Notes: generated from the sequence alone by a model not told the origin. A stretch of 64,000 bases of DNA from Gammaproteobacteria bacterium (GCA_022824305.1 JAJEAD010000063.1:1-64000), one strand, 5' to 3'. Positions 17,909 to 26,760 are shown, counted from the first letter of the stretch. Numbers and translations: made by a program.

Positions 17909-18406
17909 TCACGGCCGGCGCCATTCGCATTCGGCAACCGAGACGACGTGCTGCCCGAGATACGTCGCGTCGTAAGAACAGGTTCCCTGTACGCCTGCCC
18001 ACGCTCCACTCCCGCCCAGAATCTCTATGCGTCCCGGTCCGCCGGCCTCGATGTCTCCCGAGTCCCTCACGGAGACCACGTACAACTGGTCACCTGATGC
18101 GCCGGTGAGGGTACAAGGCGCCTCGATCTCGACTTCCCCACCACTCGCTCTGACGAGAACCACACAGGTGGCGAGATGGTGAGCTCCCGCGACGAAGGGG
18201 CCCCCGGTGCTTTCGACGACGCTGAAGGTCCCGCTGGAAGAACCACCGGTGATACTCGCCCCCGCGTGCTCGATGGTCGTGTACGCACTCTCGAGACTCG
18301 CGAGGAAGCGAAACTCGCCGACCTCTTCCGCCGCGGATACCTGCACCACGCAAAATGACGCTGCTGCTGCCGCAAGCATGGCGCCGATCCTCGCAAGGCT
18401 ACGCAT
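17909..18406 (-). CDS. Secreted hypothetical protein
   Basis: A 165-residue protein with a Sec signal peptide (MRSLARIGAMLAAAAASFCVVQVSAAEE) and a GGGGGGA ribosome site before the ATG at 18406. The mature part is glycine- and serine-rich and strand-like. Its C-terminal half (IEILGGSGAWAGVQGTCSY) resembles small beta-barrel secreted proteins in which a G-G-x-G-x-W/F-x-G-x-x-G turn precedes the last strands. Two cysteine pairs could form disulfides. Function unknown. It is convergent with the PIN gene and divergent from the acylase. Confidence 0.6.
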   Translation of the reverse strand: MRSLARIGAMLAAAAASFCVVQVSAAEEVGEFRFLASLESAYTTIEHAGASITGGSSSGTFSVVESTGGPFVAGAHHLATCVVLVRASGGEVEIEAPCTLTGASGDQLYVVSVRDSGDIEAGGPGRIEILGGSGAWAGVQGTCSYDATYLGQHVVSVAECEWRRP

Positions 18407-18523
18407 CGTTCCCCCCCTACACTCTGTGGACATGCCCGAGATGTTAGGCGCCGGAAGCGTCCCGGCCAAGCGACGAAGCAGGGGCGGAAATCCACGACGG
18501 ATCGACACGGCCGGACACGAGCC

Positions 18524-21376
18524 GTGACGAACGTGGTGAGGTATCTGGGGTGGGGTGCGCTGGCGTTGCTCCTTGCGGGGCTCGCGGCGGCGGGAGTCGG
18601 CTGGCTGTGGCTTCGCGGCTCCCTGCCCCAGTTCGACGGCGAGATGCCGCTCTCCGGGCTCTCCGCTCCGGTCGAGGTGGTACGGGACCGCCACGGAGTT
18701 CCGCACATCCTCGCGCGGAGCGAAGAGGACGCGCTCTTCGCGCTAGGCTTCGTGCACGCCCAGGACCGCCTGTGGCAGATGGAGATGAACCGTCGCATCG
18801 GCGCGGGACGCCTCGCCGAGGTGCTGGGAGCGGACGCCCTCGATACCGACCGCCTGCTGCGCACCCTCGGGCTCCATCGCCGGGCGGAGGCGTCGCTCGC
18901 GCACCTCGCGCCGGAATCGAGGCAACGCATCGCGGCCTACGTTCGGGGCGTCAACGCCTGGCTCGAGGCGCGGGATGGCCTCTTGCCGCCGGAGTTCCTG
19001 ATCCTCGGATTCGAGCCGGAGACCTGGCGTGCCGCCGACAGCCTCGTGTGGCCCAAGGTCATGGCGCTCGATCTCGCCCGCGAGTGGACCCGCGACCTCG
19101 TGCGTCTGCGGATGTCGAAGCGCCTGCCGGCGGAGCGCATCCTCGACTTCTACCCGCCCTACCGGGACGACAAGCCATGGGGCGTGGTGCCTCCCGAAGC
19201 ATTGGCGACCCGTGCGGAGGGCGCCCCTCCCGACTCGAACGCAGCGGACGAGGCGCAAGGAGCAGCGGAGAGAGAGAAAGGAAGTGCGGCGCGTGCCAAT
19301 CCCGACTGCAATCCTGGTGCATGGCCCGTATCCGGCGACCGCGAGGAATCGATGAGTCGTCCATGGGGGAAGATCGCCCCGCATTCGGAGAAGGAGCTCG
19401 AGCGATGGATTCCCGCTTCCGCGGGGATGATGGAAAGTCGCCTTCATCATCCCCGCACAAGCGGGAATCCACGAAAGGCAGAGGGCCGGGGGAACTTCCG
19501 CACCGACGCCTGGAGTACTCCAGGAGGTGCGGCATCGACGGCGGCGGTGCCCGCCGCTGCTTCCGGTGTGAACGTCGTGGAGGACCGGCGCCGGAGCACG
19601 GCCTTGCCCCGGCTGGCGTTTGCCGGTCCTGCGAACGGACACTCCGGCTCCAATAGCTGGATCGTCGACGGGTCTCGGAGTGCCACCGGCCGGCCGATTC
19701 TCGCCAACGACCCGCACCTGGGACTGAGCGCACCGTCGACCTGGTACTTCGTGCATCTGTCCTGGCCCGGCCACGACGCGGTCGGCGCGACATTCCCGGG
19801 GCTGCCGATGATCGTGATCGGGCACAACGGCTACGCGGCGTGGGGCATGACCAACACCGGCCCCGACGTGCAGGACCTCTTCATCGAAAAGATCGACCCC
19901 ACGGACCCCGGGCGCTACCTGAGCCCCTCCGGTTCGCGCGCCTTCGAGGTGCGCCGCGAAGTCATCGAGGTGAAGGGCGGCGAGGACGTGGTGCTTCAGG
20001 TGCGCGAAACCCGGCACGGTCCGGTCCTCGACGACGGATGGGAGCCGGTCCGAGGAGCGCTGGACTCAGGCCACGTGCTCGCTCTCGCCTGGACCGCGCT
20101 CCGCGAGGACGATCTCACGGCTCAGGCGGGCCTCGCGCTTCCCGGCGCGAAGGACTGGGAGCGCTTCGTGGATGCACTCCGGGATTTCCACTCTCCGCAA
20201 CAGAACGTCGCCTACGCGGACGTCGACGGCAACATCGGGCTGCTTGCCCCGGCGCGCGTGCCGATTCGTGGGGGCGGAGGTCCGCGCGACGGGATGATGC
20301 CGCGCCCGGGATGGGAGGCGCATTACGACTGGCAGGGCCTCGTCCCCTTCGAGGAACTGCCCCTCGTCCACAACCCGCCCGGGGGAACCATCGTCAGCGC
20401 CAATCACCCGGTGGCGAACCCGGACTACCCGCATCACATCACTTGCGAGTGGGCCGCGGGATACCGGGCGGAGCGGATCATGGAACGACTCGCGGCACGG
20501 CCCCGGCACGATGTCGAGAGCTTCCGCGCCCTCCAGCGCGACTCCGTCTCGAACTTCGCCCGGGCTCTGCTGCCACGCCTGCGCGCGGTCGCGCTCGGTC
20601 CGGAAGCGGGAGCGCTCGCGAGAAGCGCCCGGGAACGGCTCGACGGCTGGGACGGCGACATGGACCCGGAACGCCCGGAGCCGCTCATCTTTCATGCGTG
20701 GATCTGGGAGTTCGCGCGCCTCATCGCGGACGACGAGCTCGGGGCGCTCCGGAGCGACGCCTGGGGACGCAAGGGCGACTTCATTCACCGGGTGCTCGGA
20801 GAACGCGAGATCTGGTGCGACGACCTGGGCACTTCCCGTGAGGAAGGCTGCGACGAGATGCTCGTGCGCTCGCTGGTGAGTGCAGTGGAACGGGTCGCGG
20901 AGCGCCAGGGACGCGATCCCGCCGCGTGGCGCTGGGGACGCGAGCACCTCGCGCTCGGTGAGCACCTGCCCTTCGGCCGGACGCCGCTCGCCCCTTTCTT
21001 CAACCTGCGAGGCCCCGCCCCCGGCAGCATGTACTCCATCAACGCATTCTCATTCGAGACACGTGACGACGACTCCGGCTTCGTGTCCGATCACGGTCCG
21101 GGCCTGCGCGTCATCTACGACCTCGCCGACCTCGACCGCTCCCTCTTCATCCACTCCACCGGCCAGTCCGGCAACGTGCTCTCGCCCCACTACCGCGACT
21201 TCGAGAAGCCCTGGCGCGAAGGTGGCTACGTCACCATCCCGACTCGGCGCGAAGCCTTCGAGGAGGGCGCGATCGGACGTTTGCGGTTGACGCCGCGCCG
21301 AGCGCGGATGTCGATCGGAAGCCACGCATCCGACTCGACCGGGCGCGGGCTTGTCTCCCACCGAAGCGACGGTTAG
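18524..21376 (+). CDS. Penicillin acylase family Ntn hydrolase with enlarged linker
   Basis: Precursor of an N-terminal-nucleophile amidase (penicillin, cephalosporin or acyl-homoserine-lactone acylase family). GTG start, one N-terminal membrane or signal segment (residues 7-31), then the alpha chain with DRHGVPHILARSEEDALFALGFVHAQDRLWQMEMNRR. The beta-chain nucleophile is Ser376 in HSG-SNSW, followed by GRPILANDPHLGL and MTNTGPDVQDLF. The alpha/beta spacer (about residues 220-372) is unusually long; at nucleotides 19406-19471 it contains a genomic repeat element read in frame as WIPASAG...HPRTSGNP. The spacer is expected to be excised or flexible, so activity may survive. Total 950 residues against about 750-850 normally. 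It acts in the periplasm; substrate unknown. Confidence 0.85.
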   Translation: MTNVVRYLGWGALALLLAGLAAAGVGWLWLRGSLPQFDGEMPLSGLSAPVEVVRDRHGVPHILARSEEDALFALGFVHAQDRLWQMEMNRRIGAGRLAEVLGADALDTDRLLRTLGLHRRAEASLAHLAPESRQRIAAYVRGVNAWLEARDGLLPPEFLILGFEPETWRAADSLVWPKVMALDLAREWTRDLVRLRMSKRLPAERILDFYPPYRDDKPWGVVPPEALATRAEGAPPDSNAADEAQGAAEREKGSAARANPDCNPGAWPVSGDREESMSRPWGKIAPHSEKELERWIPASAGMMESRLHHPRTSGNPRKAEGRGNFRTDAWSTPGGAASTAAVPAAASGVNVVEDRRRSTALPRLAFAGPANGHSGSNSWIVDGSRSATGRPILANDPHLGLSAPSTWYFVHLSWPGHDAVGATFPGLPMIVIGHNGYAAWGMTNTGPDVQDLFIEKIDPTDPGRYLSPSGSRAFEVRREVIEVKGGEDVVLQVRETRHGPVLDDGWEPVRGALDSGHVLALAWTALREDDLTAQAGLALPGAKDWERFVDALRDFHSPQQNVAYADVDGNIGLLAPARVPIRGGGGPRDGMMPRPGWEAHYDWQGLVPFEELPLVHNPPGGTIVSANHPVANPDYPHHITCEWAAGYRAERIMERLAARPRHDVESFRALQRDSVSNFARALLPRLRAVALGPEAGALARSARERLDGWDGDMDPERPEPLIFHAWIWEFARLIADDELGALRSDAWGRKGDFIHRVLGEREIWCDDLGTSREEGCDEMLVRSLVSAVERVAERQGRDPAAWRWGREHLALGEHLPFGRTPLAPFFNLRGPAPGSMYSINAFSFETRDDDSGFVSDHGPGLRVIYDLADLDRSLFIHSTGQSGNVLSPHYRDFEKPWREGGYVTIPTRREAFEEGAIGRLRLTPRRARMSIGSHASDSTGRGLVSHRSDG
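19406..19471. repeat. Inverted repeat element inside the acylase linker
   Basis: Two 30-bp arms (19406-19435 and 19442-19471) are inverted copies with a few mismatches, separated by six bases. Each arm is itself a hairpin of the form GATTCCCGC-TT-x-x-GCGGGGATG. Repeats of this design (dRS3/REP-like) are usually intergenic; here one lies in coding sequence without breaking the frame. Confidence 0.85.
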
Positions 21377-21408
21377 GGTGCGCGCGGACAGCACCGGGGA
21401 GCGTCAGG

Positions 21409-22266
21409 ATGGCAGTTGCAGCGCAGGCGCATTCCCGGCTATCGCCCCCACAGGTGCGGCACTTCCGGGCCGAGGGCTATCTCACACCCCTGCCGGGGAT
21501 ACCGGCCGCGCAGGCGCTGGACTGCGTCGCGCGTCTCGCGAACCTCGACCCCTCCCGACTCGCCGCGCTGGACACGGCCTGGGGCGGGCGCCACCGCGAC
21601 CCCTGGCGCACCCAGACCCACGTGCTCTTTCCCTGGATCGACGCCATCGTCCGTCATCCGGCGATCCTCGACACGGTCGAGGACCTGCTCGGCCCCAACC
21701 TGCTCGTGGTGAACGCGGATCTCTTCGTCAAGGAGCCCCGAACGCGCAGCTTCGTTTCCTTCCACCAGGACTCGTACTATTGGCACATCGAGCCCGACCA
21801 CATGATCTCGGTGTGGGTGGCCTTGAGCGCCGCCACGCGCGAGAACGGCTGCATGCGCTACGCCCCGCGCACGCATCTCGACGGCAAGAAGACGCACGAG
21901 GAGACCTTCGCCGCGGACAATGCGCTCAGCCGAGGGCAGGTGATGCTTCCCGAGGCCGGCGCCAACAGCGTGGACGTGCTACTCGAGCCCGGGCAGATCG
22001 CAATCCACCACTGCCTGCTCGCACACGCCTCCGGCCCGAACCGCAGCGCGGAGCGCCGCGTCGGCCTCACCATCCGCTACCTGCCCCCCGAGGTGCGGGT
22101 AGTGGGCGGACCACCCCTGGCCGCGACTCTCGTGCGGGGAGAGGACACTCACGGACACTTCGCGCCGGCCCCGCCCCGCCCCGCGGCGGAGCTCGACGAT
22201 GCCGCCATCGCCGCCCACCGCGAGGTGCTGGAGGCTCACGCCGCCGGCCACTTCTCCACCGCCTGA
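21409..22266 (+). CDS. Phytanoyl-CoA dioxygenase family (PhyH) oxygenase
   Basis: A second PhyH-type Fe(II)/2-oxoglutarate oxygenase, 285 residues. The iron ligands are in SFHQDSYYWHI and in IHHCLLAHASGPNRS; SVWVALSAATRENGCMRYAPRTH is the usual core. It is closer to the multi-substrate bacterial PhyH proteins than to the copy at 15437. It follows the acylase by 32 bp and precedes the PPOX triplet by 23 bp, suggesting one transcript. Confidence 0.85.
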   Translation: MAVAAQAHSRLSPPQVRHFRAEGYLTPLPGIPAAQALDCVARLANLDPSRLAALDTAWGGRHRDPWRTQTHVLFPWIDAIVRHPAILDTVEDLLGPNLLVVNADLFVKEPRTRSFVSFHQDSYYWHIEPDHMISVWVALSAATRENGCMRYAPRTHLDGKKTHEETFAADNALSRGQVMLPEAGANSVDVLLEPGQIAIHHCLLAHASGPNRSAERRVGLTIRYLPPEVRVVGGPPLAATLVRGEDTHGHFAPAPPRPAAELDDAAIAAHREVLEAHAAGHFSTA

Positions 22267-22289
22267 CCATCCCCACCCGAGAACCTGCC

Positions 22290-22700
22290 ATGCAAATGCC
22301 CGCCGATGCCCACGAGCTGCTCTCGAAGACCATGATCTGCGTGCTCGCCACCACCGGACCCGGCAACTCGCCGCACGCCATTCCGATGTGGTACCGCTAC
22401 CGCGACGGGGTCATCACCATTACCACCTCGCGCGCTTCGCAGAAGAGCAGGAACGTGGAGCGCACCGGAAAGGCGATGGTGGTCGTCGACACGCGCGAGC
22501 CGCCCTATCACGCGGTGATGGTAAAGGGCGACGCGGAGATCGGGCCCGCCTTGAGCCGCGAGGAGGAGTACGAAATCGCGCTGCGCTACCTCGGGCCGGA
22601 GCGCGTGGATGCGTTCATGGCCGAGTACGACGCGGGAGGACACGACGACTCCACCATCGTCATCCGGCCCACGAAGGTCATCCAGTTCCGGGGCGGATAG
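22290..22700 (+). CDS. PPOX-class flavin/F420-binding protein, tandem copy 1
   Basis: A 136-residue split-barrel protein of the pyridoxamine-phosphate-oxidase-like (PPOX) superfamily, in the branch that often uses F420 or FMN. The pattern ICVLATTGPGNSPHAIPMWYRYRDG, then QKSRNVERTGKAMVVVDTREPPYHAVMVKGDAEIG, matches Rv1155-like proteins. Start ATG 22290, 23 bp after the PhyH gene. It differs from copies 2 and 3 mainly near the C-terminus. The window also encodes F420 synthesis, which makes F420 a plausible cofactor; this is not proven by sequence. Confidence 0.82.
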   Translation: MQMPADAHELLSKTMICVLATTGPGNSPHAIPMWYRYRDGVITITTSRASQKSRNVERTGKAMVVVDTREPPYHAVMVKGDAEIGPALSREEEYEIALRYLGPERVDAFMAEYDAGGHDDSTIVIRPTKVIQFRGG

Positions 22701-22725
22701 TGTTGCGCTGCATCGAAGCCCGCCC

Positions 22726-23133
22726 ATGAACATCAGCGATACCGCCCACGAATTCCTGTCCCGGACCCAGATCTGCGTGCTCGCCACCACCGGACCGGGA
22801 AACTCGCCGCACGCCGTACCCATGTGGTACCGGTACCGGGACGGCATCATCACCATCCTCGGCGCGCGAGACTCGCAGAAGTGCAGGAACGTCGAGCGCA
22901 CCGGCAAGGCGATGGTGGTCGTCGACCGGCGCGAAGCGCCCTACTACGCGGTCATGGTCAAGGGAGATGCCGAGATCGGTCCGGGACTGAGCCGGGAAGA
23001 GGAGCGCGAGCTGGTGCTGCGCTACCTGGGCGAAGACAGGGTGGACGCCTACCTGGCGGAGTACGAGAAGCGCCGGGCCAGCGTCGCGAGCATCATCGTC
23101 CGCCCGACCAGGGTCATCGAGTTCCGCGGCTGA
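22726..23133 (+). CDS. PPOX-class flavin/F420-binding protein, tandem copy 2
   Basis: A 135-residue paralogue of the neighbouring copies, 25 bp after copy 1. ICVLATTGPGNSPHAVPMWYRYRDG is nearly identical in all three. Differences lie around ILGARDSQKCRN (the strand facing the ligand) and in the last 40 residues, so the copies may differ in substrate. The copies share exact nucleotide blocks of 30 bases or more with copy 3, indicating recent duplication or gene conversion. Confidence 0.82.
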   Translation: MNISDTAHEFLSRTQICVLATTGPGNSPHAVPMWYRYRDGIITILGARDSQKCRNVERTGKAMVVVDRREAPYYAVMVKGDAEIGPGLSREEERELVLRYLGEDRVDAYLAEYEKRRASVASIIVRPTRVIEFRG

Positions 23134-23233
23134 CGCCGGCCCCCCGAGGCCGAAGCGGCGGTGCCGGCCGGCCCGCCGCTTTCCCGCTGCGCCGACCGCC
23201 AGCGAATCCCACACTGTCGATGGAGTTCAGACC

Positions 23234-23653
23234 ATGAAGATGAGCGACAAGGCCCACCGCTTCCTGTCCGAGACCCAGGTCTGCGTGCTCGCCACCACCG
23301 GCCCCGGGAACTCGCCGCACGCCGTACCCATGTGGTACCGCTACCGCGACGGCGTCATCACCATCACGACCTGGCGCGAATCGCAGAAGTGCCGGAATGT
23401 GGAACGCACCGGCAAGGCGATGGTGGTCGTCGACCGGCGCGAGCCGCCCTACTACGCGGTGATGGTGAAGGGCGACGCGGAGGTAGGCCCGCGCCTGAGC
23501 CGGGAAGAGGAGTACGAAATCGCTTTCAGGTACGTGGGATCCGCCGGAATCGACGAGTACATGGCCTACATCGACGGAGGCTACGCGAGCGAACAGAGCG
23601 GGGCCAGCATCGTCATCCGACCCACCAGGGTCATCGAGTATCCGGCCGGGTAG
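23234..23653 (+). CDS. PPOX-class flavin/F420-binding protein, tandem copy 3
   Basis: A 139-residue third paralogue, 100 bp after copy 2. It shares VCVLATTGPGNSPHAVPMWYRYRDG and RTGKAMVVVDRREPPYYAVMVKGDAE with copy 2. It carries TTWRESQKCRN at the variable strand and a distinct tail (YMAYIDGGYASEQSG). Probably the last gene of the acylase-PhyH-PPOX run; the next gene is on the other strand. Confidence 0.82.
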   Translation: MKMSDKAHRFLSETQVCVLATTGPGNSPHAVPMWYRYRDGVITITTWRESQKCRNVERTGKAMVVVDRREPPYYAVMVKGDAEVGPRLSREEEYEIAFRYVGSAGIDEYMAYIDGGYASEQSGASIVIRPTRVIEYPAG

Positions 23654-23774
23654 AGTCGAGATCCCCGCCCGGAGGCCACGGCCCGGCCCTCTCCGGATCT
23701 GCGTCCCCGGTGAAGGGTCTCGCACACCGGTGGCGTGGCCGTCCCGGCGCGGCGAGCTCCGAAGGGCCGAAGCG

Positions 23775-24527
23775 TCAGCGCCGGACCACCTCGACCACCG
23801 CCGCATCCCGCCGCATCGACGTCAAGACGACGCGATCGAATCGATCGGTGGCGGCCAGCGCCCGCTCCGCCGCCTCGGTCGCGAGCCCACGGCGCTCTTC
23901 GTCGTCGACCATGTTGATGACCGGGACCACGCGCGCCTTCCCGACTCCGCGCAGCCCCGCCTCCTCGCTCGCGAGGAGCTGCGCGACGTGTGCCGGCCGG
24001 ATGGGCTCGCCGGCCCGCGCGGCGCAAGTCGCCTCGATGCGCTCCACCCGGTGGGCGATGCGGTCCGACAGCGGCTGCCCTATCGCCTGGGCGGAGACCA
24101 CGCAAATCACGGTGTCGGCATCGGGGGGAATGCGCGGCTCGGACTCGTTCGGCGCCTTGATCCAGCGGCTCCGCGCGCCGTCCGCCTTGACCAGGGTCAC
24201 GTCGAATCCGGCTCGCGCGTGCGCGTCTGCAACCATGGAAGCCGGAAGCCCGGCAAAGCGCCCGTGCTTGTCGGAAGGACGGGCGAAGATCAGCTTTCCG
24301 TGCCGGCCGGATGCCTCGAGCAGCGCGGGGAGCAGCGCGCCCTCTTCGGCGATGATGGGGTGAGCCCGAACCGACTTCGGAAAGAAGGGGATGTGCACGG
24401 TGGCGGTGATCCCCACCCGCCCGGGATGCTCGGCCGCAAGGCGGTAGAAGGTCGTCTTCTTCCCGCCCGCGCCGACGAAACACACGAGGCCCCGTCGGGC
24501 CTCCAGCGCATCCAGCAGCTCGCTCAC
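23775..24527 (-). CDS. yqeC: YqeC-like selenium-dependent hydroxylase accessory protein
   Basis: A 250-residue nucleotide-binding protein of the YqeC family (linked to selenium-dependent molybdenum hydroxylases in genome surveys). A P-loop-like FVGAGGKKTT lies at residues 17-26, then TATVHIPFFP, a VKADGARSRWIKAPNESEPRIP segment that is the family hallmark, and ICVVSAQAIGQPLSDRIAHRVERI. GTG start at 24527. No xanthine-dehydrogenase-like molybdenum hydroxylase is in the window, so its partner lies elsewhere. The preceding gene ends seven bases upstream. Confidence 0.85.
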   Translation of the reverse strand: MSELLDALEARRGLVCFVGAGGKKTTFYRLAAEHPGRVGITATVHIPFFPKSVRAHPIIAEEGALLPALLEASGRHGKLIFARPSDKHGRFAGLPASMVADAHARAGFDVTLVKADGARSRWIKAPNESEPRIPPDADTVICVVSAQAIGQPLSDRIAHRVERIEATCAARAGEPIRPAHVAQLLASEEAGLRGVGKARVVPVINMVDDEERRGLATEAAERALAATDRFDRVVLTSMRRDAAVVEVVRR

Positions 24528-24534
24528 GCGACGC

Positions 24535-24897
24535 TCAGGCGCACAACGCGGCGTAGATCGCGTGCTCGTGCTGGCCGTCGATGCGGGTCACGTGCCGGAT
24601 TCGCCAGTACTGGGTGAGCGCCACGAGTCCGTCCCCCGGTGCTGGCACGGGAGTGCCGGAGAAGAGAAAGACCGCATGCTCCGCGGCCGTTTCAAGTCCG
24701 GACAGGGGGAGACCGTCGGCGTGGGCGACGACGCGGTCCACGCGGTGCGACTCGGGCGCCAGCGTTCCGCGCGCGGACGGGTCATAGGTCTCCGAGGCAA
24801 CGAGGTGCGTCGCCTCGACGCCGAACTGCTCGAGGTGGCGTGCCGCGGTGCGCCCGGAGGGGGTGGCGAAGAGAGACGAGAGCGAATGGGCGGTCAT
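24535..24897 (-). CDS. Hypothetical protein upstream of yqeC
   Basis: A 120-residue protein from ATG 24897 (an earlier ATG at 24951 in the same frame is possible). Not recognised. It has a mixed alpha/beta look with SLFATPSGRTAARHLEQFGVEA at the start and IRHVTRIDGQHEHAIYAAL at the end. It is immediately upstream of yqeC on the same strand (seven bases between), so a role in the same selenium or molybdenum hydroxylase maturation is possible. The regular codon use supports a real gene. Confidence 0.5.
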   Translation of the reverse strand: MTAHSLSSLFATPSGRTAARHLEQFGVEATHLVASETYDPSARGTLAPESHRVDRVVAHADGLPLSGLETAAEHAVFLFSGTPVPAPGDGLVALTQYWRIRHVTRIDGQHEHAIYAALCA

Positions 24898-25187
24898 CGG
24901 CGAGGGGTCGGGCAAGCGAGGTCTCGAAGGCGCGGGGCACATGATAGTCACTTGCCGGTGCGCCGCGAAGGAGCCGGCGGTGGCCAGGGAACGCCGCGGC
25001 CGAAGGCTTCAGTTTTTCTGATGGCCGCGCGAGGAAATCGGTATTTCGGTTCCCGGCCGGACGCCACCACCTGGATGGCATGAGACACCGAAACGATCGA
25101 AGCGAGCGTCGCTCTTGCGGCTCGCAAGTCCCGCGGGCGGCGCCAGTCCGAACTCCTCCGCTTCACCGCAATGCCCAGGAGCAGAAC

Positions 25188-25619
25188 ATGGAATGCACCG
25201 GCCGGATCTCGACGTCACTCGAGGAAGTGAAGAAGCTCGACTTCCGAAAGCTCAAGCGACACCTGCGCCAAAAGCGGGGCTGGTCGAGCGAGCACGCCAA
25301 TGACGTGGAGGCGCTCTACCGCCGCTTCCTGGCGCTCAAGATGGTCTACCGCGGCCGGCTCATCTGCCCCACGGGCGAAATTGGCGCGTTCTGGCACGCC
25401 CACATCCTCGATACGAGGGCCTACAAGCGCGACTGCCACGCGCTGTTCGGGCAGTACGTTCACCACTACCCCTACCTCCGCATGGACTGGCGCGGGGACC
25501 ACGCCGCCTACGAGAAGGCGCTGGATGAGTCCAGGGCGCTCTTCGTCGCGCACTTCGGCATCGACCCCTGCCCTCCCGATTACGAGTCGCGCGGCGCGGC
25601 GTGTCGAGGCTGTGCCTGA
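25188..25619 (+). CDS. GRPD-like (glycine-rich domain protein-like) small protein
   Basis: A 143-residue protein resembling the GRPD/DUF1399 module. The key stretch is EIGAFWHAHILDTRAYKRDCHALFGQYVHHYPY, with an F/W-H-x-H-x-L-D pattern followed by a second histidine pair; these histidines look metal-binding. It ends with a cysteine-rich tail (CPPDYESRGAACRGCA). AGGAG precedes the ATG at 25188. The function of bacterial members is unknown. It lies 87 bp before a TRAP transporter on the same strand. Confidence 0.7.
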   Translation: MECTGRISTSLEEVKKLDFRKLKRHLRQKRGWSSEHANDVEALYRRFLALKMVYRGRLICPTGEIGAFWHAHILDTRAYKRDCHALFGQYVHHYPYLRMDWRGDHAAYEKALDESRALFVAHFGIDPCPPDYESRGAACRGCA

Positions 25620-25706
25620 GACACGATCCGGATCATGGCTGCGACCGGGCGCAGGTGTTAGACATTGCGGAAACACTTCGAGCAGCATCCGCACCCGAGG
25701 TATGCC

Positions 25707-26678
25707 ATGAACGTCAATCGCAGAACCCTGATTTTCGGCGGCGCAATCGCGCTCGCCTGCGCGACCGCGCTCCCCGGCTCCGCCCTCGCCGCCAAGCGCA
25801 TGGTCTTCGGCGGGGGTCCGGCCGGCGGCACCTTCCAGGTCGTGGCCAACGCCATCCAGACCTACGGGCCCGTCAAGGAATCCGAAGACTATCGGGTCAA
25901 GGCACAGTCCTCCGCCGGTTCGGTGGAGAACCTGCGGAAGGTGGACAGGGGTCGGATGCAATTCGCCGCCGTCTACTCCGGACATGTGTACCTCGGGCGC
26001 GAAGGCCGCCTCAAGAACGACGAGAAGCGCTACGAGAACGTGCTCGCGGTGGCCTACCTCTACGGAGCGCCCGCCCAGCTCGTGGTGCGCCGGGGTGAGG
26101 GAATCGAGAGCACGCGCGATCTCGTGGGCAGGAAGGTCGGCGTGGGCAACGCGGGCTCCGGCGCCTTCGCGAACTGCGAGCTCTTCTTCACCCACCTCGG
26201 GATCTGGGACCAGGTCGAGCGTAATGCCATGGGCTACAACGACGCGGCCGCCGCCTTCGGCAACAACCAGCTCGACGCCTTCTGGCTCTTTACCGCGTTT
26301 CCCAGCGGCGCGGTGATCATGGCCGCCCAGACCAACGACATCGATCTGATCGACCTCGAGAAGGATGCGGCGGAAAGCGGTTTCTTCGAGCAGTATCCCT
26401 ACTTCGCCCGGCTCGCGGTGCCCGCCGGCACCTATCGGGGCGTCGATCACGAGACCCCGTCCTTCCAGGACTCGACCCTCTGGGTCGCCAACGCGGAGGT
26501 ACCCGACGACGTGGTCTACGACCTCCTCTCCAAGGTCTACACCGAAGAGGGGCTGGCCTGGATGGTCAACCAGAAGAAGACCTTCCAGGAGATGAGCATC
26601 GAGACCGGAACCAAGGGAATCGTGACTCCCCTGCATCCCGGCGCGGAACGCTTCTGGAAGGAAAAGGGCATGCTCTGA
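25707..26678 (+). CDS. TAXI-type TRAP transporter solute-binding protein
   Basis: Periplasmic binding protein of the TAXI family, 323 residues. The signal peptide NRRTLIFGGAIALACATALPGSALA is followed by MVFGGGPAGGTFQVVANAIQTY, the TAXI ligand-entry motif, and QSSAGSVENLRKVDRGRMQFA. It feeds the fused permease gene that starts 82 bp downstream. TAXI systems commonly import glutamate, dicarboxylates or unknown acids; the cargo here is unknown. Confidence 0.9.
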   Translation: MNVNRRTLIFGGAIALACATALPGSALAAKRMVFGGGPAGGTFQVVANAIQTYGPVKESEDYRVKAQSSAGSVENLRKVDRGRMQFAAVYSGHVYLGREGRLKNDEKRYENVLAVAYLYGAPAQLVVRRGEGIESTRDLVGRKVGVGNAGSGAFANCELFFTHLGIWDQVERNAMGYNDAAAAFGNNQLDAFWLFTAFPSGAVIMAAQTNDIDLIDLEKDAAESGFFEQYPYFARLAVPAGTYRGVDHETPSFQDSTLWVANAEVPDDVVYDLLSKVYTEEGLAWMVNQKKTFQEMSIETGTKGIVTPLHPGAERFWKEKGML

Positions 26679-26760
26679 TCCGATCACCGAGGTCTCCGGC
26701 CCGGAGAACGCTTGCACGGATCCGCGGAGACGCAAGCCCCATCCCGCCGGACGAGACGGC

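Noticed and set aside
17909-18706. Longer minus-strand protein of 265 residues starting at 18706
   Set aside because: The first 100 residues overlap the acylase start in antisense and carry no similarity; the ATG at 18406 gives a clear signal peptide with a ribosome site.
19406-19471. A CRISPR repeat pair
   Set aside because: There are only two arms, they are inverted rather than direct, and the six-base gap is not a spacer.
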